DNA of 64,000 nt from Bradyrhizobium canariense (GTDB lineage: Bacteria > Pseudomonadota > Alphaproteobacteria > Rhizobiales > Xanthobacteraceae), in contig NZ_JAFCKJ010000002.1 in assembly GCF_018130465.1 (NCBI RefSeq), forward strand, positions 806,001 through 870,000, written 5' to 3'. Under the pieces are notes generated by a model. It did no database searches and was not told where the DNA came from. It worked only from the letters and a program-made list of their open reading frames with translations. Positions 1 through 8,244 of this stretch are shown here, piece after piece; the stretch's first letter is position 1; each line of letters opens with the position of its first letter. Both the position numbers and the translations under genes were made by a program.

Positions 1-588
1 AGCGGCATTCGCGCCGCGCGCGCGATGCGTATGGCGTCCTCCGGTCCCTTGTCAGCCGTCAGCCTCCCAGAAAGGCCAGGTAGGAACTGGTTCGTAGGAC
101 GGCCGAAACAGATCCTTCGGCAGTCCGTGCTGGATCGTCGCGATCCAGTTCGCCTCCGGAAGTGGCCGACGCTGGTCGGCGGAAATGGAGACGAATGGAG
201 CGTCTGCAAAGACGCCGATTACCTCGCGCAGACAAGGAAGGTCTAGCCTGCCGTGCATCGTCGTCAGGAAAGGCACGCCGGTTCGGCTCAACAACGGAAG
301 GGGCAACCAGTCGATGTGGGAGTGGATCACGTCGAAGTCGCCTGCGCGCTCGGCGACGGCCTCGATCAGAAGCGCGCCGGCGGCGTTCGGATCGGCACCC
401 TTCCGCCCTAGGCGCAGCGCGCGCGGCCACACGGCGTGGAGCTTTCCCTTCGTCTTGGAATCCCCGCTTGCGAACAGGGTGACGTCGTGTCCGAGTTCGT
501 CCACGAGCCAGGCGATCACACGCTCAGTGCCGCCGTAAAGCTTTGGAGGTACGCTCTCGGCCAACGGAGCAAGCTGCGCAATCCGCCT
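1..588 (-). pseudogene. Glycosyltransferase family 4 gene, decayed, cut by window edge
   Basis: The N-terminal half reads as a GT4 glycosyltransferase (LYGGTERVIAWLVDELGHDVTLFASGDS, then FDVIHSHIDWLPLP and TTMHGRLD), an enzyme class that transfers sugar from a nucleotide donor. The frame breaks twice near 70-90. SYEP continues as SYLAFLG in the next frame and as RLTADKGPEDAIRIARAAR in the third, which fits two single-base losses about 25 bp apart. The codon where I expect the family start (before RIAQLAPLAESVPP) is AGG at 586-588, not ATG; the first usable start is TTG at 562-564. Three lesions argue for a pseudogene. The rest lies beyond base 1. Family assignment is confident; loss of function is inferred. 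Confidence 0.75.
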
Positions 589-719
589 CGGCTAGGCTCC
601 GAACACGAACCGCAGGACAGCCACGACCGTCGCGGAAATGAGAGCCGAAATCGCGAGCAGCGTCCAATTTGGCCTCGTGCTTCCCCGGGCCACGCGCGCT
701 GCGAGCGCCTTCACGGCCG

Positions 720-929
720 TCAACATTCGTCTCGAGGAAGCCGCTGCAGATAGGCTATCCCGAAGCCAGCGGGTTCTTCGGTATCGCTCTCTCGCGCCTC
801 CGACCTCCTGCGGAGGTGGCGCTCCAGCAGGCAGCGCCGGGTGTCGTGCTCATCGACCTCGGGGTGCCGCGCCCGGTACACCGTCCAGGCGGTCTCCGTG
901 GCGTTCTTCAAGACGACTTCGTCGACCAT
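720..929 (-). CDS. Small conserved hypothetical protein (MVDEVVLK type)
   Basis: This is a 69-residue soluble, charged protein with no signal peptide or membrane segment. It resembles a small protein type I recall from bradyrhizobial genomes (MVDEVVLKNATETAWTVYRA ... GFGIAYLQRLPRDEC), where the ending is well conserved. The start is ATG at 927-929 behind a purine-rich GAGAGAGAG run; an in-frame upstream start would add 13 residues of poor composition. Function is unknown. Several of its neighbours are small proteins of similarly narrow distribution. Confidence 0.6.
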   Translation of the reverse strand: MVDEVVLKNATETAWTVYRARHPEVDEHDTRRCLLERHLRRRSEARESDTEEPAGFGIAYLQRLPRDEC

Positions 930-1025
930 ACTTACTCTCTCTCTGGAGACCGACCCAGTCGCTGCCAACTCAAGGCACTCTGGAAAGTTTCCGGTTTTTC
1001 CCGGGAGTAGACGAAGGGAGGAGAG

Positions 1026-1430
1026 TCAGGATGCTTTGGCACGCGCCCGCGCACGTGCCGCACGGCGGCGTTGCAGGCGTTGGCTTCGGCCAACCTTTGT
1101 GAAGGCGACAAGTTTGGGCGCTCGCTCTTCGGACGACAGCTGCTCGACCGGACCATCCCGTCCGGTTTGTGGCCCGGAAGACCTGGCCTCCATGAAATCG
1201 AGTACCGTCCTGCCCTTCTCCGTAATCCGCCATCCGCCGTTCACGCGTTCGACCAAGGCTTGCGAGAAGATGTCTAGATCCGGAACGCGCGCGGCCAAGC
1301 GCATGGTCCGCTCGGCCCAATCCCGTCCGCTCGTCGCCAGGATCGCCATGTCGCGCTTGAGGTCCGACATGACGGCGAATCCATCGGGATAACTCACCAG
1401 GATCTTGAGCACTGTGACCTGGAAATTCAC
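1026..1430 (-). CDS. Small winged-helix-like protein with basic tail
   Basis: This 134-residue protein has an N-terminal ~85 residues that read as a winged-helix fold: VTVLKILVSYPDGFAVMSDLKRDM, a charged central helix, then LVERVNGGWRITEKGRTVLDFMEA, the helix-strand-turn-strand pattern of Mrr-N-like or MarR-like wings. The last ~50 residues are low complexity, Arg/Ala-rich and probably disordered, so non-specific nucleic-acid contact is plausible. No enzymatic motif is visible. It lies 12 bp downstream of the 66-aa gene on the same strand and is probably cotranscribed. Function is not known to me. Confidence 0.65.
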   Translation of the reverse strand: MNFQVTVLKILVSYPDGFAVMSDLKRDMAILATSGRDWAERTMRLAARVPDLDIFSQALVERVNGGWRITEKGRTVLDFMEARSSGPQTGRDGPVEQLSSEERAPKLVAFTKVGRSQRLQRRRAARARARAKAS

Positions 1431-1442
1431 CCCGACGCTCCG

Positions 1443-1643
1443 CTATCGCCCCATGCTCGGGGCTTGATGGAGCGCCTCGCGACTGACCTGCTTCAGGCTC
1501 TCCGGCGTGATGTTGCCCGTCGCTGCGGCTTCCAGAATTCTTGAAGCGACATGGGTCCGAGCACCGGTCTCGAAACGCGAAACCTCTTCACAGACCTCGT
1601 CGAGTACGGCGCGCAAAAGCGCCGTCGTGGCCGGATCGAACAT
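1443..1643 (-). CDS. Small helical hypothetical protein
   Basis: This 66-residue all-helical protein (MFDPATTALLRAVLDEVCEEV ... GARTHVASRILEAAATGNITPESLKQVSREAL) matches a short protein type I recall as common in Bradyrhizobium and relatives, usually annotated as hypothetical. It has no signal peptide and no catalytic motif. It is the first gene of a probable two-gene minus-strand unit with the winged-helix-like gene 12 bp downstream. Confidence 0.7.
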   Translation of the reverse strand: MFDPATTALLRAVLDEVCEEVSRFETGARTHVASRILEAAATGNITPESLKQVSREALHQAPSMGR

Positions 1644-1936
1644 GGGAACCCAAAACGCTAGAAGCGATAGCCTACAGCAAAGACGTATTCCGGTGGAACA
1701 ACATTGTTAATGCCCGCAGAGATCAGGCAGATGTTCGGGGTGCGCTCCTGAAAGCTTTTGCGCCGCAGCGTGGGCCGACCCCAGCGCGGCCTCGCGTGTT
1801 GTGGTCCGAACTCGAAGCTGTCGAATCACGCTGCCCCGGCGCCGAGCTCCATTGCCCTTCGCCGCCGGGCCAGCAGCAACCATTGCCTATTTTTCCCGTT
1901 ATCCGCAGGGCATGCGCAATGTGAAAGGAACTCCCG

Positions 1937-2350
1937 ATGAAGAAGATTGCAATGTCGGCGCTGCTGGTCGGCGCCCTTGGTCTGGCCTCGGTGGCCACGA
2001 CCTCTCCTGCCGAAGCCCACTGGCGAGGAGGTTGGGGCGGTTGGGGACCCGGCATCGCCGGCGGCTTGGTCGCGGGCGCCGTGATCGGCGGGCTTGCTTC
2101 CTCGGCGTATGGCTGGGGCCCCGGCTATGGCTACTACGGCGGCCCTGGCTACTATCGAGCCGGCTATTACGGCGGCTCCTACGCCTACGGCTACGACGAG
2201 CCGTATCGCTGGGGCGGCGGCTACACCACGACCTACTACACGGCGCCCGTATCCTACGGCTATCGCTATCGCCGCGTCGTGCGCCCCGCCTACGCCTATT
2301 ACCGCGGATCCTACCCGGTCGTTCGGCACCGCTGGCGCCACCACCACTGA
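1937..2350 (+). CDS. Secreted Gly/Tyr/Trp-rich protein
   Basis: This 137-residue protein begins with a clear Sec signal peptide (MKKIAMSALLVGALGLASVATTSPAEA, probable cleavage after AEA near residue 26). The mature part is low complexity: WRGGWGGWGPG, a glycine-rich stretch (GGLVAGAVIGGLAS), repeated Tyr-Gly-Tyr segments, and a basic His-rich end (RHRWRHHH). Such proteins are frequent in rhizobia, often near stress or envelope genes, with no established function. AGGAA precedes the ATG. A strong hairpin terminator follows the stop within 35 bp, so the gene is probably monocistronic. Confidence 0.85.
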   Translation: MKKIAMSALLVGALGLASVATTSPAEAHWRGGWGGWGPGIAGGLVAGAVIGGLASSAYGWGPGYGYYGGPGYYRAGYYGGSYAYGYDEPYRWGGGYTTTYYTAPVSYGYRYRRVVRPAYAYYRGSYPVVRHRWRHHH

Positions 2351-2380
2351 TGAGATCAGTCCATCCGAACGCAACCAACG

Positions 2381-2407
2381 CCGCGCACCCGAAGGCGCGG
2401 CCTTTTC
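2381..2407 (+). terminator. Rho-independent terminator of the secreted Gly/Tyr-rich gene
   Basis: The arms CCGCGC (2381-2386) and GCGCGG (2395-2400) form a perfect 6-bp GC stem with an 8-base loop, followed by CCTTTT. It sits 31 bp after the stop codon at 2350. Confidence 0.7.
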
Positions 2408-2917
2408 ATTGGGGCCGGCGTTCCGCTCACCAGTCGCCGAAGACCTGGACGTGCCGTTCGAAGGCCAGCCGACGTTTGGGAGTTCTTCTCGACGTCCTCG
2501 TCAGTCGCTTGACATGCTGGGTCTGCGTTTATTTCTCGATCTCGGAAGGAGGCGCCGCAGGGAGGGCGGCCATTGCCTCCCGCAGCGGCTGCTGCGGTTT
2601 GTCGGGCATCTGCTCGGCCTGCACGGTGGAGGAGATTTGAGAATGGCGGTGCTTAATGTCGCGATTTCTCTTCCGCGTGTGGCGCTGGCTAAAGCTAAAA
2701 ATGCAGAAGGGGCCGCTGTTTTGAGACAACGCCCCCTCATGCTTCCGGGTTTCAAATAATTCCGAAATGAAATGGCTCTGCCAGCCCGGTATGCTATTAT
2801 TTCCCGGTTAACAAATCCCTGCCTTCACAAATGTGAATCGGCCGGATCTTTTTTTCGTGGCACCGACCGACGAGATTGGCCACTTGCAGATTCCGCGGAG
2901 GCTACGGTGAGGCTGCC
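2408..2917. other. Gap without a supportable gene
   Basis: About 500 bp in which no open frame has convincing protein-like composition. A minus-strand frame ends in RLAFERHVQVFGDW near 2430-2490 but lacks a start codon, so it may be another small-gene remnant. The 2750-2860 stretch is more AT-rich than its surroundings (ATTATTTCCCGGTTAAC), which could indicate a promoter or transferred DNA. Confidence 0.4.
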
Positions 2918-3051
2918 TCAGTTCAATCGGCCGCGCAGCGTTTTGATAAACTCGCGTAGGTCGTCCACGTACTCTTCGATGAGCCGCCGCGCTTCATCCG
3001 TCCGGGTGGCTTGGCTTCCTTCGCGTCGCTCTCTTCCTCGCGCTTGGCCAT
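2918..3051 (-). pseudogene. Frameshifted small gene (MAKREEES...LREFIKTLRGRLN)
   Basis: Starting at ATG 3051, one frame gives MAKREEESDAKEA. A different frame then gives TDEARRLIEEYVDDLREFIK ending in TLRGRLN and a stop at 2918. Joined across one indel near 3000 they make a ~45-residue helical protein of a kind I recall as a small bradyrhizobial hypothetical. Neither frame alone gives both halves. It lies about 150 bp from the left end of the IS5-family element. I infer a relic, though a sequencing indel cannot be excluded. Confidence 0.5.
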
Positions 3052-3204
3052 GTGCTTCTCTGTAGTTAGGAACCCCCTGCCCGTGATTGATTTGTGTCTG
3101 CGGTGACTGCCTCTCTTCAGAGGGCAAGAGCCTGTCCGGAGGCCCCAGCATCATCAAGCCCCCCGGCCCGATGCTGGGGCCGCCACGGGCCGAGGAACTA
3201 GGAC

Positions 3205-4104
3205 GCGGACTCATTAAAGGCGCAGCCATAGCCTGATTGACGCGAGTTGAACGAAGGCAAGGTAGTTGGCGGCGAGCCTGTCGTAGCGCGTCGCCACCCG
3301 GCGACATTGTTTGATCCTGTTGAAGAACCGCTCGACCCGGTTACGAGCCCGATAGAGGTAGGGACTGAAGCAGATAGGATCGCTGCGATTGCTTTTCGGC
3401 GGGATGTTGGCCCACGCCCCCTTCTTCATGGCAAGCGCTCTGATCCAGTCGGCGTCATAGCCACGGTCGGCAAGCAGTATTGACCCGGACTTCAGACGAG
3501 ACAGCAGTTTTCCCGCAAGTCGAACGTCGTGGGCTTGGCCAGGACTCAACGCCAGCCGTACCGGCAGACCATTGCTATCGACCACTGCATGAATTTTACT
3601 CGTCAAACCGCCGCGTGACCGCCCCATCGATTGGCGCTGGTTTCGCATGATGCAGGCTCCATGCTGATGCACGCGGACAATCGAGGTGTCGATCATTTGG
3701 ACAGCGGCATCATGAGCAGCGGCAAGTGCGTCTATGATGCGGCTCCAGACCCCAGCCCTCCGCCAGCGAACGAAGCGGTTATAGCAAGTGGTGTACGGGC
3801 CGAACGCCTCAGGCAGATCGCGCCAGGGTGCTCCCGATCTCAAGACCCAAAAGATGCCGTTTAGGACACGACGATCGTTTACCCGAGGAACGCCACGCGG
3901 CTTGTTGGGCAACATCGGCTTGAGGGCGGCCCATTCAAAATCGGCAAGTTCGTAGCGCATGATTCGAAGCTCCATTTTGACAGCTTGAATCACAGGCATC
4001 CGACCAAACACAATGCGCCTAATTTGCCTTGCTGCTTTTTGAGCGGAGCGGACATCAACCAAGGGACTATCCGGCTGGATCAGTCAAAATGATCCTGAGT
4101 CCGC
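3205..4104 (-). mobile_element. IS5-family insertion sequence (IS427-like)
   Basis: About 900 bp, the size expected for this group, carrying a single transposase gene. Matching inverted ends GCGGACTCA (3205-3213) and its complement TGAGTCCGC (4096-4104) bracket the gene. Only these 9 bp match well, so either the ends are degenerate or the boundaries are approximate. I could not identify a target-site duplication with confidence. The element abuts the 3' end of the O-methyltransferase gene at 4125. Confidence 0.7.
3214..3960 (-). CDS. IS5-family DDE transposase
   Basis: A 248-residue single-ORF transposase starting at MRYELADFEWAALKPMLPNK, the usual start of the group; longer in-frame starts run beyond it. 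The catalytic triad is visible: D91 (MIDTSIVRVHQH), D165 (LLADRGYD) and E210 (RNRVERFFNRIK), with the YREK-like region after it. The family excises and inserts its own element. The C-terminus ends WLRL-stop, while the next frame continues FNESAS-stop, the ending I expect for this group. One extra base therefore trims only a few residues, and activity is plausible. Confidence 0.88.
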   Translation of the reverse strand: MRYELADFEWAALKPMLPNKPRGVPRVNDRRVLNGIFWVLRSGAPWRDLPEAFGPYTTCYNRFVRWRRAGVWSRIIDALAAAHDAAVQMIDTSIVRVHQHGACIMRNQRQSMGRSRGGLTSKIHAVVDSNGLPVRLALSPGQAHDVRLAGKLLSRLKSGSILLADRGYDADWIRALAMKKGAWANIPPKSNRSDPICFSPYLYRARNRVERFFNRIKQCRRVATRYDRLAANYLAFVQLASIRLWLRL

Positions 4105-4124
4105 ACCGGAAGATATGGCGCCGT

Positions 4125-5138
4125 CTATTTTTCGCCGATGATCATGGAGTTGCCACCTGGAAGGTGGCGAACCGTCGTCTTTGTGAACCCGGCCGACCGC
4201 ATCCAACCGGTGCAATCCGTTGCCGTATATCCAAACCCACCCGCCGTCCAAAGGAGCATGTTGAGAGAGGAGAGCAAGCCAGTTGTGCTTGTGCGCCGGT
4301 CGTCATCGATCAGCATATCATAGACGATGACAGCCCCACCTGTCGGGATCGATCGATACGCCTCGTCCAGCAACATCTTCTTGGCTTCAAGGTCCCAATT
4401 GTGGAGGACGCGACCCAAGACGATGACATCGGCCTGAGGCAACGGATCCTTGAAGAAATCGCCTCCCGCGAAACTCACCCTATCAGCGACGTTGCGTTCG
4501 ACCGCGTACTCCTCAAATGCCGAGCACAGCATCGGGAGATCGAATCCGATCGCGCGGACGTGAGGATGTGCCAAAGCAACCTGGACCGGTAGGCAACCTT
4601 GAGCGGTGCCTACGTCGCAAAGTGTCTGATAATTCTCCCAGGGGAACTGGTGAGCGATACCTTGAGCGGCGAGCAAGCTGCCGGATGTCATCGCGGTGAC
4701 GAAGGTTCGGAATCTCGCTGCGTCGTTGTACAAAGATCCGAAGTGATCCTGGCCATGCGTTTCGGCCGCCGGATTGCCGGTCTGCAGCGACTGCGTCAGC
4801 GACCCCCATAAGACGTATTCGCGGCGGTTGTACTGATCGAAGCTGGCGCCGAGATAAGTCGGCTTTGCTCGGTCTAGATAAAAATCGCTCTCCTCGGTGT
4901 TTCGATATCGCCCTTCGTCATCTCGCGTCAGAAGACCAGTCGCGACGAGTGCATCGAAGAAGTCGCGAGCTGAGCGACCGTGGACCCGAATGCGGCTCGC
5001 GAGATCCCTCGCATCGAGCGGGCCGGCTGCGAGCTCGGAAAACACTCCGAGTTCGACCGCGCTCAATAGAACTTTCGCCTGCCGATAGGCGCTGCCGATC
5101 TCGAAAAGCCGATCGGTACGCGGATGTTCGTGGGTCAT
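4125..5138 (-). CDS. SAM-dependent O-methyltransferase (COMT/ASMT type)
   Basis: A 337-residue class I methyltransferase with an N-terminal winged-helix dimerisation domain (about residues 10-95) and a C-terminal Rossmann domain. The SAM motif reads DVGTAQG (175-181) rather than the more common DVGGGxG, followed by FDLP (199-202) and GGDFF. H246 in LHNWD is at the position of the catalytic base of small-molecule O-methyltransferases. It probably methylates a phenolic or enolic hydroxyl; the substrate cannot be read from sequence. It lies 35 bp downstream of a Bug-type binding protein gene on the same strand. The same pair recurs at 60.9-63.0 kb. Confidence 0.85.
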   Translation of the reverse strand: MTHEHPRTDRLFEIGSAYRQAKVLLSAVELGVFSELAAGPLDARDLASRIRVHGRSARDFFDALVATGLLTRDDEGRYRNTEESDFYLDRAKPTYLGASFDQYNRREYVLWGSLTQSLQTGNPAAETHGQDHFGSLYNDAARFRTFVTAMTSGSLLAAQGIAHQFPWENYQTLCDVGTAQGCLPVQVALAHPHVRAIGFDLPMLCSAFEEYAVERNVADRVSFAGGDFFKDPLPQADVIVLGRVLHNWDLEAKKMLLDEAYRSIPTGGAVIVYDMLIDDDRRTSTTGLLSSLNMLLWTAGGFGYTATDCTGWMRSAGFTKTTVRHLPGGNSMIIGEK

Positions 5139-5173
5139 GGGACATTCCTCCTGTCTCGGTGCTTTGCGCGTCC

Positions 5174-6133
5174 CTATCGCGGCGGCGCCTGGGTGTAACG
5201 GGCGAGCGCCGCGCGCTCGTCCATGACGATCTTTTGCAGTTCTGCCGGAGAGGTGACTCGTACCCGCATGCCGATCGCATTGAAGCGTCCCGCCAAGTCC
5301 GCGCCGGCGCCGATCGCGTGCAGGTCGGCACCGATGCGTTCACGCAGCTCCGCCGACATCCCGCGGGGCGCGAAAAAGCCAAGGAACGCTTCGTACTCAA
5401 GCTCCGGAAAACCCGACTCGCGCGCCGTGGGGACGTCCGGTAAGAAGGGTGATCGTTGACTATTCGTGATCGCGATAATCTTGATCTTGCCGGTTTGCGC
5501 CATCGGCAACTGGGTCGCGAGGGCAGCAGCATAGAATTGGAGTCGATCTTGCGAAAGGTCCTGCATCGCCATGCTCACCTCTCGGTATGGGACACGCGGG
5601 AGATCGATGCCGGCGCGCTTCAAAAACCCCGGCACCAGATAGTCCAGACTGCCGGGAGTTCCGCTCCAATTGAACTGGCCCCGCTTGAGGCGTGCCTGCG
5701 CCACAAATTCGGACAGCGAGCTTGTCGCCAGGGAAGCAGGAACCCCTATCGCTACGTAGACTTCAGCGGCAGCCGCAACCGGCAGCAGATCATCGGGATT
5801 GTATGGAAGGCTGCCCGCGTGCGCGAGCAGGTTGCTCGTGAGCGGTCCCCCGTTCGTATAGAGGAGAGTATGACCATCGTTCGAGTTGAGCACCGCGGTC
5901 GCGGCGATGATGCCGTCGGCGCCTGGACGATTTTCGACGATGACGGGCTTCCCCCACCGCTCCGCAAGCTTTTCGGCGAACGGACGCGCCGTGACGTCGC
6001 CACCGCTGCCAGGCGGAAATGGCGTGATGATCTTCACGACTTGGGTTGGCCACGACTGGGCGTTGCCCGGAAGCGCGGTAAACGACAGAGCGATCGTTGT
6101 CAGCAGTCCCAAAGCCAAATGCGTGGTGCGCAT
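5174..6133 (-). CDS. Bug-family (TctC-type) periplasmic substrate-binding protein
   Basis: A 319-residue protein starting at MRTTHLALGLLTTIALSFTALPGNAQ, a Sec signal peptide; GAGGAGG precedes this ATG, so I prefer it to the in-frame start 19 codons upstream. The mature protein has Bug hallmarks: WPTQVVKIITPFPPGSGGDVTARPFAEKL, VENRPGADG, and FLPDVPTARESGFPELEY. The family binds carboxylated organic compounds in the periplasm, classically for TctABC tripartite transport or sensing. No TctA/TctB membrane partners are present, so it is an orphan. It precedes the O-methyltransferase gene and is divergent from a DNA-binding/TPR regulator at 6247, which suggests ligand-linked regulation. Confidence 0.88.
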   Translation of the reverse strand: MRTTHLALGLLTTIALSFTALPGNAQSWPTQVVKIITPFPPGSGGDVTARPFAEKLAERWGKPVIVENRPGADGIIAATAVLNSNDGHTLLYTNGGPLTSNLLAHAGSLPYNPDDLLPVAAAAEVYVAIGVPASLATSSLSEFVAQARLKRGQFNWSGTPGSLDYLVPGFLKRAGIDLPRVPYREVSMAMQDLSQDRLQFYAAALATQLPMAQTGKIKIIAITNSQRSPFLPDVPTARESGFPELEYEAFLGFFAPRGMSAELRERIGADLHAIGAGADLAGRFNAIGMRVRVTSPAELQKIVMDERAALARYTQAPPR

Positions 6134-6246
6134 GACGGAACCTCCTCGTCCCGATCGCCGGCACGGCGATTTGTCGGGCTCGATGGACACTACGGAGCGA
6201 TACCCTTAAGGTCCTTGTTTCAGCGTCTGAAGAGTTCTGAACAGGC

Positions 6247-7794
6247 ATGGCGGTCAATCCGAAACCGGATCGAGAGACTGTTCGATTTGGAAAGTTTGTG
6301 CTGGATCTTGTCGAGCGGCGGCTGACCTTTTCGGGACAGCCCGTCAAGCTCCCAAGCCGGGCACTCGATATCCTCTACGAATTGGCTTCGGTCCAGGGCG
6401 AGGTTGTGAGCAAGGATCGCCTGATGGAGAAAATCTGGGCGGGCCGCGTGGTGGAGGAGAACGCGATCCAGGTGCACGTGTCCGCCTTGCGCAAGGCACT
6501 TGAACTCGGAAGCGACGGTCAGAGCTACGTCGTTACCGTTCCGGGACGAGGCTATCGCCTCGTGGGAGTCAAGAATGGTCCAGACATGCAGGCGTATTCG
6601 GGCTCTGGAGACATCCCGGCGCGCGGGACCACGGTCGCCGTGCTGCGGTTCGCCAATCTCAGTGGGGATTCCAGCCAGGATTACTTCGCCGATGGTATCG
6701 TAGAGGACATCATCACGGGACTATCCCGTATCACCGGTCTATCGGTGGTCGGCAGCACGTCGAGTTTGCTGTTCGAAGCCGGCACCGGCGACCTGGGAAG
6801 TATCGGGCGGAAGCTGGGGTGCCGCTATCTCGTGCAGGGGAGCGTGCGCAAGGCCGACAATCGCATAAGGATCACGGCGAGGCTGGTTGAATCCGACACG
6901 GGTGCTGCATTGTGGGCCGAGCGGTACGATCGCCGGTTTGACGATATTTTCGAAGTTCAGGACGCCATTGCGATGAGCCTGATCGGGGCACTCGAACCGA
7001 ATCTGCGCAAGGTCGAAATCAGCCGCGTCCGACGAGAGCGTCCCAACAGTCTCGATGCCTATGATCTTGTCTTGCGGGCGATCTCATCGATGCGCACGAC
7101 CATGCCGACGGGCGCTGGGGAAGCCATTCCGCTTTTGCGGAAGGCATTGGAGCTGGAGCCCGATTATTCGGCTGCTCAGGCACAGCTGGCGCGATGTTTT
7201 CAGATCAGATTCAGCCGCGGTGGACTGAGCGAGGCCGATCGCGCCACCGCCGTCCGCTATGCTCGCGCTGCGACGAGAAGTGATGACGCGACCGCGCTCG
7301 GTGCTGCCGGTCTGGTGATCTGGTTCGCTGACCCTGACTTCAGTGACGCGTTCGAGGTGTTTCGCCGGGCCCTGTCGATCAGTCCTTCAAATGTCGTTGC
7401 CTTGGGAAACAGTGCATTCGCGCATGCGTTCATGGGCGACCGCCAAAGTGCGCTTGAACTGGCGCAACACGCCCTGGAGGTCAGTCCTTTCGATACACTG
7501 ATTGCTCATATGGCGATCGCGGTGACTGAGCTTTATGTCAATCGGTTTGATGAAGCTCTGAAGGCGGCGGCTCGCGCAGTCGAAGCCAATCCTTCATTCA
7601 GTGTGCCGCACGTCCTTCAAACGATCGCCCTGGTCCGGCTCGGTCGAATCGAAGAGGCGAGATCGGCCGCCGAACGTGTCTTGAACCTAGACCCCACGTT
7701 CACGATGCCAGTATGGTCAGTCACCGTACGGAAAAACGCTGCCGTTTTCGATCCAATGGCACAGGCGTGGAGTGAGCTCGCTACTTGCAGTTAA
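6247..7794 (+). CDS. Winged-helix / TolB-like / TPR transcriptional regulator
   Basis: A 515-residue protein in three parts. The N-terminus has an OmpR/PhoB-type winged helix (about 10-100: FVLDLVERRLTFSGQPVKLPSRALDILYEL ... VSALRKALE, PGRGYRLVG). A TolB-like segment follows (about 130-240: VAVLRFANLSGDSSQDYFADGIVEDIITGLSR). The C-terminal half is TPR helices. Databases often call such proteins adenylate cyclase, but no cyclase domain is present. The last residues (VWSVTVRKNAAVFDPMAQAWSELATCS) differ from the usual ending in GLPE seen in the two paralogues here, so the tail may be frame-altered. It is divergent from the Bug/O-methyltransferase pair and is their likely regulator. Confidence 0.85.
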   Translation: MAVNPKPDRETVRFGKFVLDLVERRLTFSGQPVKLPSRALDILYELASVQGEVVSKDRLMEKIWAGRVVEENAIQVHVSALRKALELGSDGQSYVVTVPGRGYRLVGVKNGPDMQAYSGSGDIPARGTTVAVLRFANLSGDSSQDYFADGIVEDIITGLSRITGLSVVGSTSSLLFEAGTGDLGSIGRKLGCRYLVQGSVRKADNRIRITARLVESDTGAALWAERYDRRFDDIFEVQDAIAMSLIGALEPNLRKVEISRVRRERPNSLDAYDLVLRAISSMRTTMPTGAGEAIPLLRKALELEPDYSAAQAQLARCFQIRFSRGGLSEADRATAVRYARAATRSDDATALGAAGLVIWFADPDFSDAFEVFRRALSISPSNVVALGNSAFAHAFMGDRQSALELAQHALEVSPFDTLIAHMAIAVTELYVNRFDEALKAAARAVEANPSFSVPHVLQTIALVRLGRIEEARSAAERVLNLDPTFTMPVWSVTVRKNAAVFDPMAQAWSELATCS

Positions 7795-7896
7795 TGTCTG
7801 CGCATGCCAAGTGCGACATAATGCGCCACCTCATGATCTCGGCCGCTTTCGGAGCGAAGCAGACAGGTCGAAATTAATGAGTACGCGCCCTAGGAC

Positions 7897-7971
7897 GTGC
7901 ACCTCAACGCCAATATGGTCTTCGGAGTTCTGCTGGCGGCCGCTCTTCTGTATCTCGTTTTGATCCATTAG
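7897..7971 (+). CDS. Possible 24-residue membrane peptide
   Basis: A GTG-started frame encodes a single hydrophobic helix (NMVFGVLLAAALLYLVLI) with a short polar N-terminus, a composition typical of tiny inner-membrane proteins. There is no strong ribosome binding site. It lies in a patch of gene fragments, so chance is a real alternative. Confidence 0.3.
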   Translation: MHLNANMVFGVLLAAALLYLVLIH

Positions 7972-7987
7972 CGCCGGCGTCCTATAA

Positions 7988-8097
7988 ACTCCACGCACCG
8001 GCGAGTTGGCGCTCAGGCATTCCGCCGCCTCGCCGGCGGCCATGCCGTCGTCGGAGAAAACGAACGGCAGAGCGACATAGTAGGTCACTTCAGACAT
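7988..8097 (-). pseudogene. 5' fragment of a small conserved gene (MSEVTYYVALPF type)
   Basis: An ATG at 8095-8097 with AGGA upstream opens MSEVTYYVALPFVFSDDGMA followed by AGEAAECLSANSPV. This is the N-terminal ~34 residues of a roughly 80-residue family whose C-terminus normally reads IRKFGEVPDDLSAL. After SPV the frame departs from the family. A matching C-terminal piece lies on the opposite strand at 8245-8364, so the gene has been broken by rearrangement. Family recognition is from memory. Confidence 0.55.
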
Positions 8098-8230
8098 CTG
8101 GCTCGTCCTTGCTTTCGCGCGCCCCTGGGAGCCGTCCCCGGGCGTAGCCTCTCGACACCGTCGTCCGGGCGTCTCCGCCGCAGGCCGCGATGGCCTGGTC
8201 GGCGGCAAGATCGAGGTCGCCCTCGAGGGG
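8090..8230 (-). pseudogene. Relic of a small gene (DQAIAACGGDAR type)
   Basis: The minus-strand frame contains LEGDLDLAADQAIAACGGDA then RTTV, joined directly to SRGYARGRLPG. In the family as I recall it, about 30 residues of helical sequence separate these two segments, so an internal deletion is inferred. The frame runs to a stop at 8090 and overlaps the start of the MSEVTYY fragment. Moderate to low confidence because the family is recalled, not searched. Confidence 0.4.
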
Positions 8231-8244
8231 CGCAGCAGTGTCGG

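Noticed and set aside
2529-2729. 66-codon minus-strand frame
   Set aside because: Only the last ~25 residues look plausible (MPDKPQQPLREAMAALPAAP); no ribosome site or family support.
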